64,000 nucleotides of DNA, taken from NCBI GenBank assembly GCA_023634235.1, contig JAMKCF010000007.1:1873001-1937000 (forward strand), given 5' to 3'. Below are positions 24,005-35,990 of the stretch, piece after piece. Each line of letters starts with the position of its first letter. Position 1 is the stretch's first letter. The position numbers were made by a program, and so were the translations under genes. The stretch comes from Pisaster brevispinus (lineage: Eukaryota > Echinodermata > Asteroidea > Forcipulatida > Asteriidae). Under the pieces are notes generated by a model, which was given only the letters and a program-made list of their open reading frames with translations, was not told where the DNA came from and did not search any database.

Positions 24005-24115
24005 CATTCACCAAAGGGTGCCAGACTATTGTTTCCTTCCAGCCTCAGTTTGGTCACACTGATTTGTATGGAAGAGAAACAAGATGGCGGCACCGTGATA
24101 AAGGTCTCTCCCTAA
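24005..24115 (+). repeat. Dispersed repeat family K (AAGATGGCGGC), copy 1
   Basis: GCCAGACTATTGTTTCCTTC, CAGCCTCAGTTTGGTCACAC, AACAAGATGGCGGCACCGTG. Related copies are at 45075, 48830 and 48950. Confidence 0.55.
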
Positions 24116-24320
24116 TAAAGCAACCCATCTAGTGCCTCCTACACGTACGTTTAGCTGGAGTCTCGCTCATTTTTGCTAGTACCATTGATTTGAGACTGCA
24201 GAAACTTTATATTAGTGTACACTTGTCATGATGACTACATACATAAAAATGCAGTCTAGGATCAGTCTGTATGATGCTCATTTTGTACATCATGTGCTTT
24301 CCTTTATTGCTAAGAACCGA

Positions 24321-24515
24321 AGTCCAAATTTCAGAGAGCTGTTTGCAAAATTAATGTACATGTAAGCACAAAAACCATAGTAACGTTACCAACCAAAGTT
24401 CCATATTACGCACATTGTATACCATGGGTGACTGGTATCCTGCTCATTTTTCGCTAAGCAGAAAATTGTTTTAAGTAATACTTTCTGCTATGAGCAACTC
24501 TATGAAATTGAGCCC
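24321..24515. mobile_element. Fold-back repeat FB, diverged copy
   Basis: It starts AAATTTCAGAGAGCTGTTTG and ends AACTCTATGAAATTGAGCCC; the central GACTGGTATCCTGCTCATTT is conserved. Confidence 0.65.
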
Positions 24516-24756
24516 ATATTACAATTTTTCAATGTGCAGATGTGATAGACACAAAAAATTAAAATACAGTAGGTGCATACAATATTGCTTAGCTTGGGCT
24601 CTTGTTCAACTGTTGTTGTTTTTGCTTCATCATTTAAATCATTGATTTGATAGTGAGCAAAATTTGATGGGAATTATTGAAAGAATCCTCCAACGAATGA
24701 TCGATCACCATATGTGCTCATCAGTGATGGATGGAATTCTTGCTTAGGGAATTATA

Positions 24757-24815
24757 TTTAATTTTGGGTTGTACACAAAAATGATCTGCCGGCACTCTAC
24801 CAACTGAGCTATCTA
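24757..24815 (-). mobile_element. SINE-A, downstream half, separated by the 3.2-kb element
   Basis: Read on the - strand it gives AGATAGCTCAGTTGGTAGAG, a tRNA A box, then GCCGGCAGATCATTTTTG and TACAACCCAAAA, matching the copy at 48.3 kb. The B-box region is deleted between CGGCA and GATCA, so this copy could not be transcribed by Pol III. Its other half is at 27988-28068. Confidence 0.75.
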
Positions 24816-27800
24816 ATGTACATGGGTGAAAATTCACTAAACTGCACTAATTAGCTAGAATGCCCTTTAAGCATATGTAGTACATAAACTAAACATCATG
24901 TCAAGATAACTAAAACATCCATGTGAAGTACTCACGTAGATGTACCTACAGTAGCAACAACTTTCTCATAGTTGCTTTGCAAGATTTTCAAAATGTTGGT
25001 AAAAGGCCGATTTGTGGACGGAAATTCGTTCAATCAGAAAATTATATTTTTGTTTCAGTTGTCTATTAAAGACATTAGTTAGCAAAGCTATCACTGCATG
25101 TTATATGATGATAGAATGGAGAAATGCCTTGCTGATAACAACAATAGCTTCAATGATTTATGTCCGGTAAAAACAAAACAAGGTCATAAGTGAGCCATTT
25201 CGGACATAACTATTTTCCGTCCAATTTTAAGGTATTTTCTTGATACTACTTTCTATCAATTAGTAAAATAGGAAACCAGAAACTTTAACCTTTTCCCAAA
25301 GGTTGTTTAGCCTAGCACTAAGTGCAATTGCTTTCATAATCTCAGATGCGTTGGTTTAAGTGTGACAAAATGCTAAAAACAGCGATGCATATTTCCGTCC
25401 ACAACTTTGTTATGTCCGAAATAATACATTTCTCTTTATAACATGTACCCCCAGTTAAGAAATCAATCAAGTTTATAGATGGAACAAGTGGTATTGACTT
25501 GTCAATTAATAAAAATCTTCACTTGAAACAGTTACCCCTAAACTCCACGAGAGAGGTGGATTAAAAACTTTCCGTCCACATGAGTTATGTCCGAAATAGA
25601 AGTTATGTCCGAAACATGTCCAATGGAAGAATAAGCATTTTGGGGCAAGTTATAATCTTGAAACTATGACACTTCTTGTTTTGTGTATTGAAGAACGATA
25701 CTTAAAAACAATTAAAACCATTAGTAACTTTTTAAACTTTTTACTCCAAAATATATTGAAAAAATCATTTCGGACATAACTGTTATGTCCAGAATTCACT
25801 TATGCTTAATTTTTTGACGACTTAAACTTATATTTGTAATGTGGGTGGGGTGAATATTTAATGTACTTTATCAATTCAACTAACTAAAAACATAAATTGG
25901 CATTTGTGAAATAAATAATATCTGCAATTGAGCAGAACCTACAAAATGATCATCATTTTGAAGTCTCTCTCCCAGAATGCCCAAGCTTTGAATGTGGGAA
26001 GTTAAGAATGATAATGAAAAGAACCATTTTCCTTGAGTCTCAAATAATGTATAGTTAATTTAGTTGCACCAATTATCCCAAAGTAGTGGTGAAATTTGAA
26101 GTATTTTGTTCAAAAATGACTTTTGCTTGTGTGGACATATTGCTGTTTCGGACATAACTTTTAACAGTGGACATACAAACAGTGGGGTATGGCTCTAGTC
26201 TACATGTAGGTTATGAAAAAGATAAGTTGTTTAAACTTCCACAGGAGTGTGTGTCTGGGTGGGTTTGGCCAGTAATAGTACATAGTACAAATAAAACCTG
26301 TACTTGATGATGTACACAGTATACATAAACTACATTACAGTAATACTACAACAAGCACTACTGTAGTTCAGCACGCACATAGCACACTGTGTACCGGTTC
26401 TGCTGCAGTGAATAGGTAAGTGATAATTTTGTTGTCTTGAAACAAACATAAGACCTGAATTTAAACTATTTTCAAGAGTTTCCTTGCATGTTTTTTTTGT
26501 AGGCTTAGAAAAACAAAGAGCAAAAGTAAATTCTTTTGCGAAAGGAACCTGGTAAGATCTGTTATAATAGACTGTTTCTGTATTTGAGATCATGACTTAA
26601 GATGCTCATTAAATGTAAATAAAATTAAGTTAATAAGCATTTTTTTTATTGTTACTGCTTTCCTCTTAAAGTAAACCAAAGTTTCGTTCATTTTTTTAAA
26701 ACTCAGGTTGTTAAAAAATGTTTACCGACTGGAGAGGACAAGGACTGGAAGTCATCATGGGCATCCCTAAACATGATGATCCCGATTCCAAACCCTATAA
26801 CAATGACTCAAAGAGGTGCACGCAAGTCGGTGATGTGTCACAAATTTAACAAAAGCTGGCATTATTGTTAAAGCATGGGTATTTACTTGTCATCCAGACC
26901 AACCGAAAATGAAAGACAACTTTGTTCAAGTTAAATTTGTCTGTAATATATGATTTTATTAGCAGTTATGTATAAAATGATGTTAAAATGTCTTTTGAGT
27001 TTAAATTGGTTGTTGAACAGTTCTCTTCAAACATTTCACCTACTTTTTACTTTGAAGATGGTTTTAACATGGTTTCACTGAAAAAAGGCCTTTAACTTGC
27101 TAAAAACCTTAATCTGCATAGGTAAGGCAGCTTAATGTAATTTGGGGAATATTTTGTTAGTAGCCCATCTGCTGTCTTCCAGTAGATTTGTATTGAACAA
27201 ACTATGGATGCTACAATAAGAGTGATTCAAATAACTTACCCAAGTACTCACAAAAATATGGACATTGGACATAGTTATGTCCGAAATAATGATAAATTTC
27301 AATATTATGTCCATAATATAAAGATGACTGAAAGAAAGTGATCCCACATCATGATTTACAATGATTTACGTACTAAACCATCAGTTAATTTAAATATATA
27401 AAAAAAGGTGTCTCTTTAAGTCATGTCCATGTAAAACCCTGTAATGTCCACAAAGAGTTATGTCCGAAATGTCCACATTGTCCAAAGTTATGTCCGAAAT
27501 TGTGCACCCATAGAAAGAGTATCTTTTTAACCAAATACACTCTAAACTTCAATGATTGTATGAATGATCAGTAGGTTAGTATGAGTAAACACAAGCATTG
27601 ATATGAGACTAGGATTATTTGTTGTATAGTTACACTTCAAAATATGTGTGCATGTCATGAAAAAAACCTCTGAAATTCACGCAAATAGCCATAATTTTTT
27701 CGTAAAACAACCATATAGTAAGTATTTCGGCAAAATTGTTGCTAAGCATATTTGCAACAAGGTGTTAAAAACATTAGCAGTTTAAGTTGAAGAGGTTTTT

Positions 27801-27987
27801 ACAAGTTGTTAAACTTTAAAAAAAAATATTTTTAATATTTGAAATAGTTGTAGCCCTGACAATATCAAATTAATAAATTAGAACAATTGGACTATTTGAC
27901 TGAGTTGGAATGTTTCTCCTGAATCCATTTTGAATTTTTGACCCAAATTGAACATAATTATGGCGGCTTAGTGAATTTTCACCCACA
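24816..27987. mobile_element. 3.2-kb non-autonomous TIR element with repeated TATGTCCGAA motif
   Basis: A perfect 18-bp terminal inverted repeat, TGGGTGAAAATTCACTAA at 24823-24840 and its complement at 27968-27985, bounds the element. The flanks, joined, restore a SINE (CTATCTA before, TAGCCC after), which fixes the insertion and suggests a TA target duplication, with a few bases of uncertainty at the left end. Inside are nine exact copies of TATGTCCGAA, most as GTTATGTCCGAAAT: + at 25409, 25584, 25602, 27274, 27457, 27487; - at 25197, 25767, 26145. There are also degenerate copies (GTGGACGGAAA, TTTCCGTCCAC). No transposase-sized frame is present; the longest open frames are under 90 codons. 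Confidence 0.82.
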
Positions 27988-28068
27988 TAGCCCTTTCTTG
28001 GCCGTCTCTCTCTATTTTGTCACTGTCTTTGTTTGGGGGAGGCGGGGGGGGGGTGTCAGTCAGTTTCC
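27988..28068 (-). mobile_element. SINE-A, upstream half, separated by the 3.2-kb element
   Basis: TAGCCCTTTCTTGGCCGTCT and the following TATTTTGTCACTGTCTTTGT, then a G-rich run and TGTCAGTCAG, align with the complement of 10435-10520 of the other SINE-A copy (TCTGACTGCCACCCCCAAAC ... AGGGCTAGA). This shows that the two halves were once contiguous. Confidence 0.7.
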
Positions 28069-28534
28069 CTTGTGGTTTTGTTCTGGAATTAATAACAATT
28101 GGGTTTGAGTAGTCAGAAGGCTCTAAATTAATGTACTGTAAAACCTGTGTTTGCCACAAAAACCTCAATCTACATGTATTTGCACGTGTGATTCATATAC
28201 CAAGTTGGAAACACCTGTCTATAGAAAATTTACATTAATAGTGAATTTGAAGAAGTTGTTATCAAATTGTTTTTTCGACATGGGGCTGATGACCATGTAA
28301 ATATTTAAAATGGGCATTGTACTGAAATTGATTTTATAAACGATAAAAATTGCCTCTGGAGATTTCAGTCTGTGTTTTTTATTACTATTTTTTTGTCTTT
28401 CTTTCTGATGTATCATCTGTCATCGGCAATCCAGGGTCTTTATTTCAATGTTTAATATTTGCATCCAGGGGTGTCTTTTGTTTGTAGGTGCCATCTGGGG
28501 ATCTCTATTTATTTCTTTGTCTTTTGGTCTCTGG

Positions 28535-28757
28535 GGCCCATTTCCATTTATACCATGTTGTAATAAGTCTTTTTATATTAAGCATAAAACTTGCTTAATA
28601 AATTTAACACACACAAAATCAATGCGGCACCAGTTGCAAATGTGATGTACAATGTACTAAATATTTGGGCTGGTAACCTGTTTCTGCTAAGTAAGATTTT
28701 TCTGTGTTCAGCAGCAAATTTGTGGTGGTTTTAAACAGCTGTTTGCAATAAGGCCCT
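28535..28757. mobile_element. Fold-back repeat FB, degraded copy
   Basis: The ends GGGCCCATTTCCATTTATAC and GCAATAAGGCCC are eroded. The centre keeps CACCAGTTGCAAATGTGA and GGCTGGTAACCTGTTTCTGC. Confidence 0.45.
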
Positions 28758-28935
28758 GTTCCTTTGTAAAGATAGGGTCATACTTGGTAATGCTGAAATT
28801 TTGTTAAATAATTTTTATCTGGAGGCTTATTTGTTATAAAGATGTTAATGGTACATGTAGTTAGCATCCTGGGAAGTTATTTCGTCTGAAGTGCCCCCGT
28901 TGATTAGAAACCAATAAAAGTCAATCGATAAATTT

Positions 28936-28990
28936 GAATCTCCGAAACTTGCCTTAAGGCATATAAGGCGAGTTTTGGAGATTCAAATTG
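28936..28990. repeat. Hairpin, about 22-bp arms
   Basis: TTGAATCTCCGAAACTTGCC and TTA pair with TAAGGCGAGTTTTGGAGATT and CAA across a short loop. Confidence 0.7.
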
Positions 28991-29492
28991 CAGTGGTGTC
29001 AATGTGTGAATGCTGCGGCCGGAGATATATGCAATTGATACTCGTGTCACGTCGCTAAACATGGATGGTAAATACGCAAGCGTAGTACAGTGTAGACTGT
29101 CCCATGGGCATCAGTCTTCTACGCATGCACTTTATGAAGCTTCAATCGTTGAACCGCCCTCTCGCATGCGGGTATGCACATGGTATAGTACACACGCTTG
29201 AACGTCGCTTGCTACACTCAAAAAGATGGTGGCACACGTATTGCCAATTCAAATTTTTCAGAGCTCAGTGATGCTGAACTCGAGGTACATACATTATAGT
29301 AAAACAAATATAACATGGTTTATTGCAGGCGGACAGTCAATATAAACTCCCGTCGGTATTTGGAAGGTGACAAACCAGTTTCCTCGGCTGTGCTTCCAAA
29401 ACCTTGAGGAGCTAATAACGACTGTCCACCCTCAAACCAAGTTGTTTGTACAATGCTTAGGTCATTCCAAATAGCTTTGTCCTTTCATGACT

Positions 29493-29610
29493 TAAGCCCG
29501 GTTCATACTACACGCGAAAGCGAAAGCAAAGTGATTTTCCTTGTGTCACAATTGGAAAAACAGTGCAGACCAATTATTGCATCACCAAAATTTGCTTCAC
29601 AATCGCGTTC
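29493..29610 (+). repeat. MITE-like fragment, GCCCGGTTCATACT family, copy 2
   Basis: AAGCCCGGTTCATACTACAC then GCGAAAGCGAAAGCAAAGTG and TTGCATCACCAAAATTTGCT. Confidence 0.55.
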
Positions 29611-30299
29611 ATGTTACATGTATGACTTTGTAGATCTTTTAGATGACCTCTTTGCCTCCATCTTGCCTCCAGATGAGGAATATTAACCAGGATCAAGTAA
29701 ATAATTAATTATTGCAGAACCCTTTTCTGTAATTTAAGATTATTTTTGATACCACAGTGTGTAAAACTACTAAATACGACATATGACAAGTTTGGTATCT
29801 TAAAATTGTAATTATAACAAAAATATATTTGGCCATTCGTGACTCCCAATTTCCTCGCCTTAAATCATTGTAAAGTGGCCTTCTATCTTCAGAAAGCAAT
29901 TGTTCAAAAATGGATAACTATTTAAGGAACTTATAAATTACATAAGTTCTCCCAACAAAAAGGACAACTAGTTTACAGAGGATTTATCACAATTTTTTAT
30001 TTAATTTTTTAATTTTTTAGATACATGTAAAATATTCAGATGAGCTCCTGTCAAAACGTTCCTGATTTTCCATCTCATCAGCTCCATTAGAAAGGCCCCT
30101 GGATGTTTATAAGTCCTTCATCTGAAGTTTAGCATTTTTCTGTCATTTTAAGGGTGTAGTTAAAAGGCAGAATTTTACACCTCAGTGGTGATTATTGGTT
30201 AAAGTCTAGACAGGCGCCAGCATGTGTACCTAGGGCTGGTTACGGCCAATTCTGTACTATTTTTATTTCATGGCACTAATAACCTTGAAGGTAACCTTG

Positions 30300-30640
30300 T
30301 GGTGTGTCGTGGCCGAGCGGTTTAGTTCATCGGACCCAAGCTCTGGTGTTGTCAGCAGCAGAGTGTGGGTTTGAATCCCCGTCATGACACTTTCGCCCTT
30401 GAGCTAGGCACTTAACCATAACTGCTTTTTCAGAAGTTGGGAAGGTGGTGCATTTTACCAGCCAGGCTCTTAGTGGATGATACCCTTGCCTACATCCCTA
30501 GGACTGTGAAGGGGGTAAACCCCTGTAAGGTTTCAGCACCAGTAGGTGACAACGTGCCCCTGGTGACAGATGATTTGGGTTGATGGCCCATTGTAACTTT
30601 GTAAGTTAAGTGTACACGTAGCCCTCACCTTGAAGTGTCG
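30300..30640 (+). mobile_element. SINE-B with Ser/Leu-type tRNA head
   Basis: GTCGTGGCCGAGCGGTTTAG is a type-II tRNA A box; GTGGGTTTGAATCCCCGTCA is the B box. A tail of about 240 nt follows (CACTTTCGCCCTTGAGCTAG onwards). Two - strand copies occur at 17650-17857 and 35842-35990. Confidence 0.75.
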
Positions 30641-31255
30641 GTCCTGCCTTGTGATGTTCTCAGATTCAAATGTTTGGGGTCCATTGCCCTTGTTTGTTCT
30701 TGGCTTTGGTGCCCCTTCAAAAGTTTGCCATCGAGTCTTTAAGATTTTCAAATGGAAGTACCCTTTACAAAATGAAAATGGCCTTGCCCTCTCAAAGGTG
30801 AAAATTCCAGGCCTGCACTGCCTTTACCCTCTGGCGGTTACTGTAAGCATGGAGGTACTAATGTACAGTTTGTACATGTACACATACTATGTATGTACTG
30901 TACATGTAGCTCCAGGCTGTCAACAAACATGACAAAGAATGGCGTAAACAATGCAGAGCTACATGTATGAACGCGCTAACTGGTGACCTACTTTTGTTTC
31001 TAAGCTGTGAATACGCTTTTGATTAAAAAACAATATTTTTCTGCTAATGTAAGTAGAAAATTTGCTTACCGTTAACCAACTCTATGAATTTGGCCCCAGG
31101 GGTACAGTAAAGTGGCATTTGCACAGATGTTGGTTGTGCAGCTGATGTACATGTACCATGATTACTGTGTATTGGTGCAATGTAATTTGCTGTTAATTGT
31201 AAACAAATTTGAATAATTCTCTTTGTCATTATATTCATCTGTTGTAATTGAACAG

Positions 31256-31466
31256 GGCCCAATCTCATAGAACCTAACAATTGATTGCTAAGCAAAAAAT
31301 AAGCAGGAGACCAGTTGCAAACGGTACATGTGCATACAGGTACATGTACAGTATGTTATTTTGGCTGGTAACCTTTTTCTTGTCAGCACAACTGTTTTGT
31401 ACTTAAGCTTATAAAGTAGTTCAGCTTGATTTGTGTGTTTAAAGCAGTTCTTTGAAATTGCGCTCA
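31256..31466. mobile_element. Fold-back repeat FB copy
   Basis: GGGCCCAATCTCATAGAACC at the left and CAGTTCTTTGAAATTGCGCT at the right, with GCAGGAGACCAGTTGCAAAC and TTTTGGCTGGTAACCTTTTT between them. Confidence 0.65.
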
Positions 31467-31526
31467 TTATAAAGATCATACAAGTGCCAGAGAAACCTCT
31501 CCAGAGGGAAAAACATTGTAATGGCC

Positions 31527-31605
31527 GGGCTGGTGGCTGTCCGCTGTTAATGGACGGAGCTGTTGTCCAAATTAACACTGACAGCGGCCAGCCACCAGCC
31601 AAGGT
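31527..31605. repeat. GC-rich hairpin
   Basis: GGCTGGTGGCTGTCCGCTGT pairs imperfectly with ACAGCGGCCAGCCACCAGCC; the inner parts (TAATGGAC, GTCCAAATTA) also pair. The overlapping 147- and 123-codon frames on the two strands are by-products of the symmetry. Confidence 0.7.
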
Positions 31606-32662
31606 CATTGCCACGCAGGCTTTCACACTGTTACTCCCATTGATAAATACCTTTAACATGTTTAATGAAAAGATTGGTAACAGTTATCAGAATTTGTGTT
31701 TAAATTTTTCTTTCACCAAGAATATTTTAAAAACCATTTCATGTTGTGTGAACAGCATGCTCAAAGGCCATTCTTTAGGCTCTTCAGTGTTTGCATGGCA
31801 TCTAGTCTCATACATTGTGTACTACATGTATGGTGAAGAACCCGACTATATTGTATGCCGAACTAGAAATAGTTGAAGTGATTTATTTTTAGAATTTGAA
31901 AGTGTCAAATTTGAGGGGTTCCCGTTTGGTGTAGTATACTTTTGGTAGATTACACTGTACATCATGTGTGTACATTGTACATATTGCTTGATACATGTTG
32001 GTGTGTTTACAGTGATAAAGAACGATGTCTGAATTACAAAGATTTTGTAATTTTATGATGAAATTCAGTGGATGGAACTACGCTGTACAAAACATACAAA
32101 CATTAGCAATGACATTTCTTGGGTTGGGTCCATTGCAGGGTGTTCCTGTTACAGTGTAGTTTTATCAGGTAACCTAGACCCAATGTTAACCTTTATGCAT
32201 TGTTATTAACCCTAGCTGGTACCCCTGTATGCTACAGTCTTGTTTAGCCATCTGTTTCCAACTGGTGATGTTAGGAACGTCACTAAACTACACATGGGGA
32301 ATATGTACAAATGATGTACACTGTATGTCAATGTATTGTATGGGAATGCACACTTCCACTATTCATCCACTAATGTGCATCATGTACACGTGTACACTCT
32401 ACCATGGGCTGGTCCTTGCTGATAGTCTATGGCAGTACATACATGTACATATACAAATGTACACATGCACACCCAGAACATTGTATACTGTATGTATTCC
32501 TACATATGTACATGTACATTTACTTTTTAACATGATTAATTAACAGATTTACGCACACTAAATGTCTATACAATGTACCTATGCACATACTGCATGTCAG
32601 GACATCACCCTCTCTGCTGGTAAACCATGCTATTCTAAAGTACATATCTAGCATGTCTAGTG

Positions 32663-32709
32663 TACACATGTACATGTACATGTACATGTACATGTACATG
32701 TACATGTAC
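32663..32709. repeat. (GTACAT)n microsatellite
   Basis: About seven uninterrupted GTACAT units. The same hexamer, as TACATGTA, recurs in short form across the window. Confidence 0.9.
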
Positions 32710-33289
32710 GTATTTTGCAGATAAATTAAAATGTACATGATGTGGGATGTTTGATGTGCTGTATGCTGTACCATCAAAACAAGGACATGCACAGTAGAAC
32801 TGTGAACCATACATGACGTGTGTGTAATTGTAATGGCACAGTATGGAAATTACTTGCGCTGTACATTTGCAGACGCAGTGTTTTATGTATAATGTATTAA
32901 TGCTGCACATTACAGTAAAGGTGTGGTAGTCTTGCTACTGCTGAGGCAGTGCATTGCTGTATGGATTAGACAGTTTTGTAACATACTCTCTTAACATTGA
33001 TGCAGTATATTGACTTTAGATGTACTAAATCCGGTCTCTCATTTGCTTATTAATGAGAAGTGCCTTTAGGAGCAACTTCAGTAAAATGTTTGTACAGAAT
33101 GCATCTCAACTTCACAAGAAGCAGGAGGTAATGTAAACATTTTGGTCAAGTAAAGAATGTTACAGTTTGTAGTTTTTGAGGTGTAAAGTGCAAATGATGG
33201 GTAGGTGTAAAGTGCAAACGATGTGTTAATTAGGTTATGTTTAAATTTTTGTTTACAAAATGTGTTTTTTGGGGGGCTGGATTAGCCCA

Positions 33290-33488
33290 GAGCCCAATTT
33301 CGCAGAGCTGCTTAAGCAGAAAATATTGCTTAACAATTTTCTGCTAAGCAGAATTGACCATGATACCAGTCATAGAGGGTACATGTACGTGAGAAATGGT
33401 ATTTTGGCTCGTAACCTTATTCTGGTAAGCATCATTTTGTTGTGCTTAGCTTCTTTTTGTGTATAAGCAGCTCTATGAAATTGGGTGC
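33290..33488. mobile_element. Fold-back repeat FB copy
   Basis: GAGCCCAATTTCGCAGAGCT to AGCTCTATGAAATTGGGTGC, with a central ATACCAGTCATAGAGGGTAC and GGCTCGTAACCTTATTCTGG. Confidence 0.75.
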
Positions 33489-33569
33489 AGGTTGGACATC
33501 CCGTCTCCATTTCATTGTGATCATGCAGGAGTCTACCCTGGGCTAGGGGCTGGACTCGTCTATTATTTT

Positions 33570-33816
33570 AGCTTTTTTTAAAGCAGACTCTATGAAATTG
33601 GGCCCTTGGCTGCTTTTAGCAGTATATCATGTATGTACCGGTTCCTACATGTTACTGCTGAACAATTTTCTGCTAAGCGAAAATGAGCAGGAAACCAGTC
33701 ACAGATGGTGTGACATGATACTTTGGCTGGTAACCGTATTCTGGTAAGCATGATTTTGTTGCGCTTAAGCTACTGCACTTTTGGTGCTCTAAAGTAGCTC
33801 TTTGAAAGTGGGTCCC
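33570..33816. mobile_element. Fold-back repeat FB, rearranged copy
   Basis: A right-end fragment (ACTCTATGAAATTGGGCCC, to 33604) sits just before a nearly complete copy lacking its left end (ACAATTTTCTGCTAAGCGAA to GCTCTTTGAAAGTGGGTCCC). Confidence 0.6.
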
Positions 33817-33922
33817 GCTTATTTTTTCATTACTCCTTATTGCTACTTCCTTGAGAGAAGCGCTTTGTGGACTTTGGTTGCGTTTATTTCTCATTTATTT
33901 CTGGGTGATTGCACTTTGCTAG

Positions 33923-34029
33923 TAATTCCCAAAAGACGGCCTCGAAGACGTTCATTACCTCCTTCCGATAAAAACGTTTTGGTCAGTCTTCCTGGAAATC
34001 CATCCCGCCGCTGAAGAACCCTGTAGTGG
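33923..34029 (+). CDS. Possible stop-containing alternative exon inside intron 1
   Basis: The acceptor CACTTTGCTAG (33922) and donor GTGG|GTAAGT (34030) bound 107 nt. Joined to the phase-1 end of exon 1 it reads VIPKRRPRRRSLPPSDKN and then a short tail to a TGA at 34012-34014, a basic, coding-looking peptide. If spliced in, it would truncate the MAP7 protein before the microtubule-binding domain. The pyrimidine tract is moderate and the intron is long, so chance is a real alternative. Confidence 0.15.
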
Positions 34030-34832
34030 GTAAGTCCGGTTCCTGGGGGAAAAAAAAAGTCAGAGCCAATTAAGCTTAGGCCTTTCTCATTGTCACTGGT
34101 GACCTATCAAGGCAAAGTACCGACCATCCTGAGTTGAAGAATCCGTAAGGTGAAGTTACCGTGTTGTTTTCTGATATTTGATATGGGTCATGTATATTCA
34201 GTAACTGCACTTTGTCCATTTTAAATGATTTTTTTTTTAAAGACACATACATGTAGAGTCCTGTCGCCGACCGGTCTGTATTGCCTGGATAGATACCCTT
34301 TGGAAAAGTGGAGACGGTCAAATATGACAATCTGTAAATCAATCTAAAGTAGAATTTGATGAGGCAACTCATTGTGTCCATGTAATGGAGATCAGTTATC
34401 TCTCTTTATCATGTGTCGGGGACACTACGTAAATAACAGGCTCAAATTGACATGTTATAGAAAAAGATTCTAACCATGGATTTAGATTTAGTTCACCTGA
34501 TCAACTGATTTCTTTTTGTGTTCTTTGGTGCCATACAAAACTTGAAAACACTGTACAAATATGCTAGAGGCAATATGAGGGATTTGCAGTACAGTCTGCG
34601 CTCTACAGGTTTCATGGGAGAGGCCATTTTTGCAGTGCATCATGGGAAAAAATTAACAAGGTTTTAGTCGTCTGGCAGGTCGCCTGACGCAGGACCCCGA
34701 CTGTATTTGTTCGTTCGTGGTACAATGTATCCAGAGAAGCAAGTTGTAATTTTCTGTGTTTACAGCATATTTTTTGTGAGGAAAGTGAATGTTTTTAACA
34801 TTCATGTTTGCCTTTAAAGATATGAAAGACCT

Positions 34833-35024
34833 GGGCCCAATTTCATAGAGCTGCTTAAGCACAAAAATTTGCTAAGCACAACCAAATTTTGCTTACCAGA
34901 ATAAGGTTACCAGCCAAATTACCATGTCACGTGTACATTTTGTGACTGGTATCCTGCTCATTTCTGCTTAGCAGGAAATTGTTAAGCATTATTTTCTGCT
35001 TAAGCAGCTCTATGAAATTGGGCC
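34833..35024. mobile_element. Fold-back repeat FB, intact copy
   Basis: 192 bp, GGGCCCAATTTCATAGAGCT to AGCTCTATGAAATTGGGCC, in the same orientation as the copies at 8396 and 63586. Confidence 0.82.
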
Positions 35025-35841
35025 ATGTGCAGTGCTGGGTTGCTAACATGATTGTATAAAGTCGAGACCACTTTGGGGGGGGGGGTAGGTTTAGGGAGGC
35101 CTTGCTGGGGTAAAGTGTAGGGTGCACTCTAAATTGTGAATAACCCGTATTACCTCTGTTCAGTGGAAATGTAGACTTTTCTGGAAAAAATTATCCTTAT
35201 GCCTTGCCCTTACACTGTACAAGTGTACCATGGCTGGTTTCCATAACACTGGTCCAATTACCAGAGTACAGTCAGGGAAACACATTTTAGAAATTGTTCA
35301 GAAATAAAATGTTCCACAAGCTGGAATATTACAAGTGATACATACATAGTACATTTCTGGACAACAACTTTGTTTTTCATATAAATATGTGATTAAACAT
35401 GGTTTACATTCACAATGTACTACATGTATGTGTAGTAGCTGCCAACCAGTGAATGTAAAATGTAAATTTCTGTTGCCGAATGTAAATTGACATTTTGTGC
35501 ATGCTCCATTTTCCAGTGGCCATGTAGGTGAGCACGTATCACTAGCAGTGCTGGATTGATCCTTATCGATTGATTGGCCTCACACACCAGTCGCTGTACT
35601 ATTAATAACATGTTGTCACAAGGTTAATTGGATTTTTCAGCTATGATGTGGGAACTTGAAACAAACCTACTGTTTTACGGGTACATGTGAAGGTAACAAA
35701 ATCATCTGTTTTAACTGAGCCAAGTGTTTGAATACGTGCAAGGCTAGTCTTTGTCCAAGACGTTTCTATTCCCCGATCCACCCTTATTGCAAATTACTTT
35801 GCGATGTGTACATGTAATATATATTTTTTTACATGCATTAC

Positions 35842-35990
35842 ACAACACACAGGACCTATGGCTTTATGTCCCATCCGAAGGAGGAAGCAACAATGGTCAA
35901 GTGTTTTGCTGAAAGCACACAAGTGCCATGACCGGGACTTGAACCCACACTCTGCTGATCAGAAAACAAAACATCTTAGACCAAGACTCT
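35842..35990 (-). mobile_element. SINE-B copy, truncated at the head
   Basis: It shares TTATGTCCCATCCGAAGGAG, the B-box complement GGGACTTGAACCCACACTCT and CTGATCAGAAA with 17650-17857. The A-box half is diverged (ACATCTTAGACCAAGACTCT). Confidence 0.68.

Noticed and set aside
26701..26866. Possible exon inside the 3.2-kb element (KKCLPTGEDKDWKSSWASLN in one frame)
   Set aside because: An acceptor-like TCAG precedes it and two frames are open for 40-55 codons, but no family is recognised and there is no partner exon; it may be a captured fragment.
31433..31876. 147-codon + strand frame
   Set aside because: It starts in an FB repeat, crosses the GC-rich hairpin and shows no domain or splice structure.
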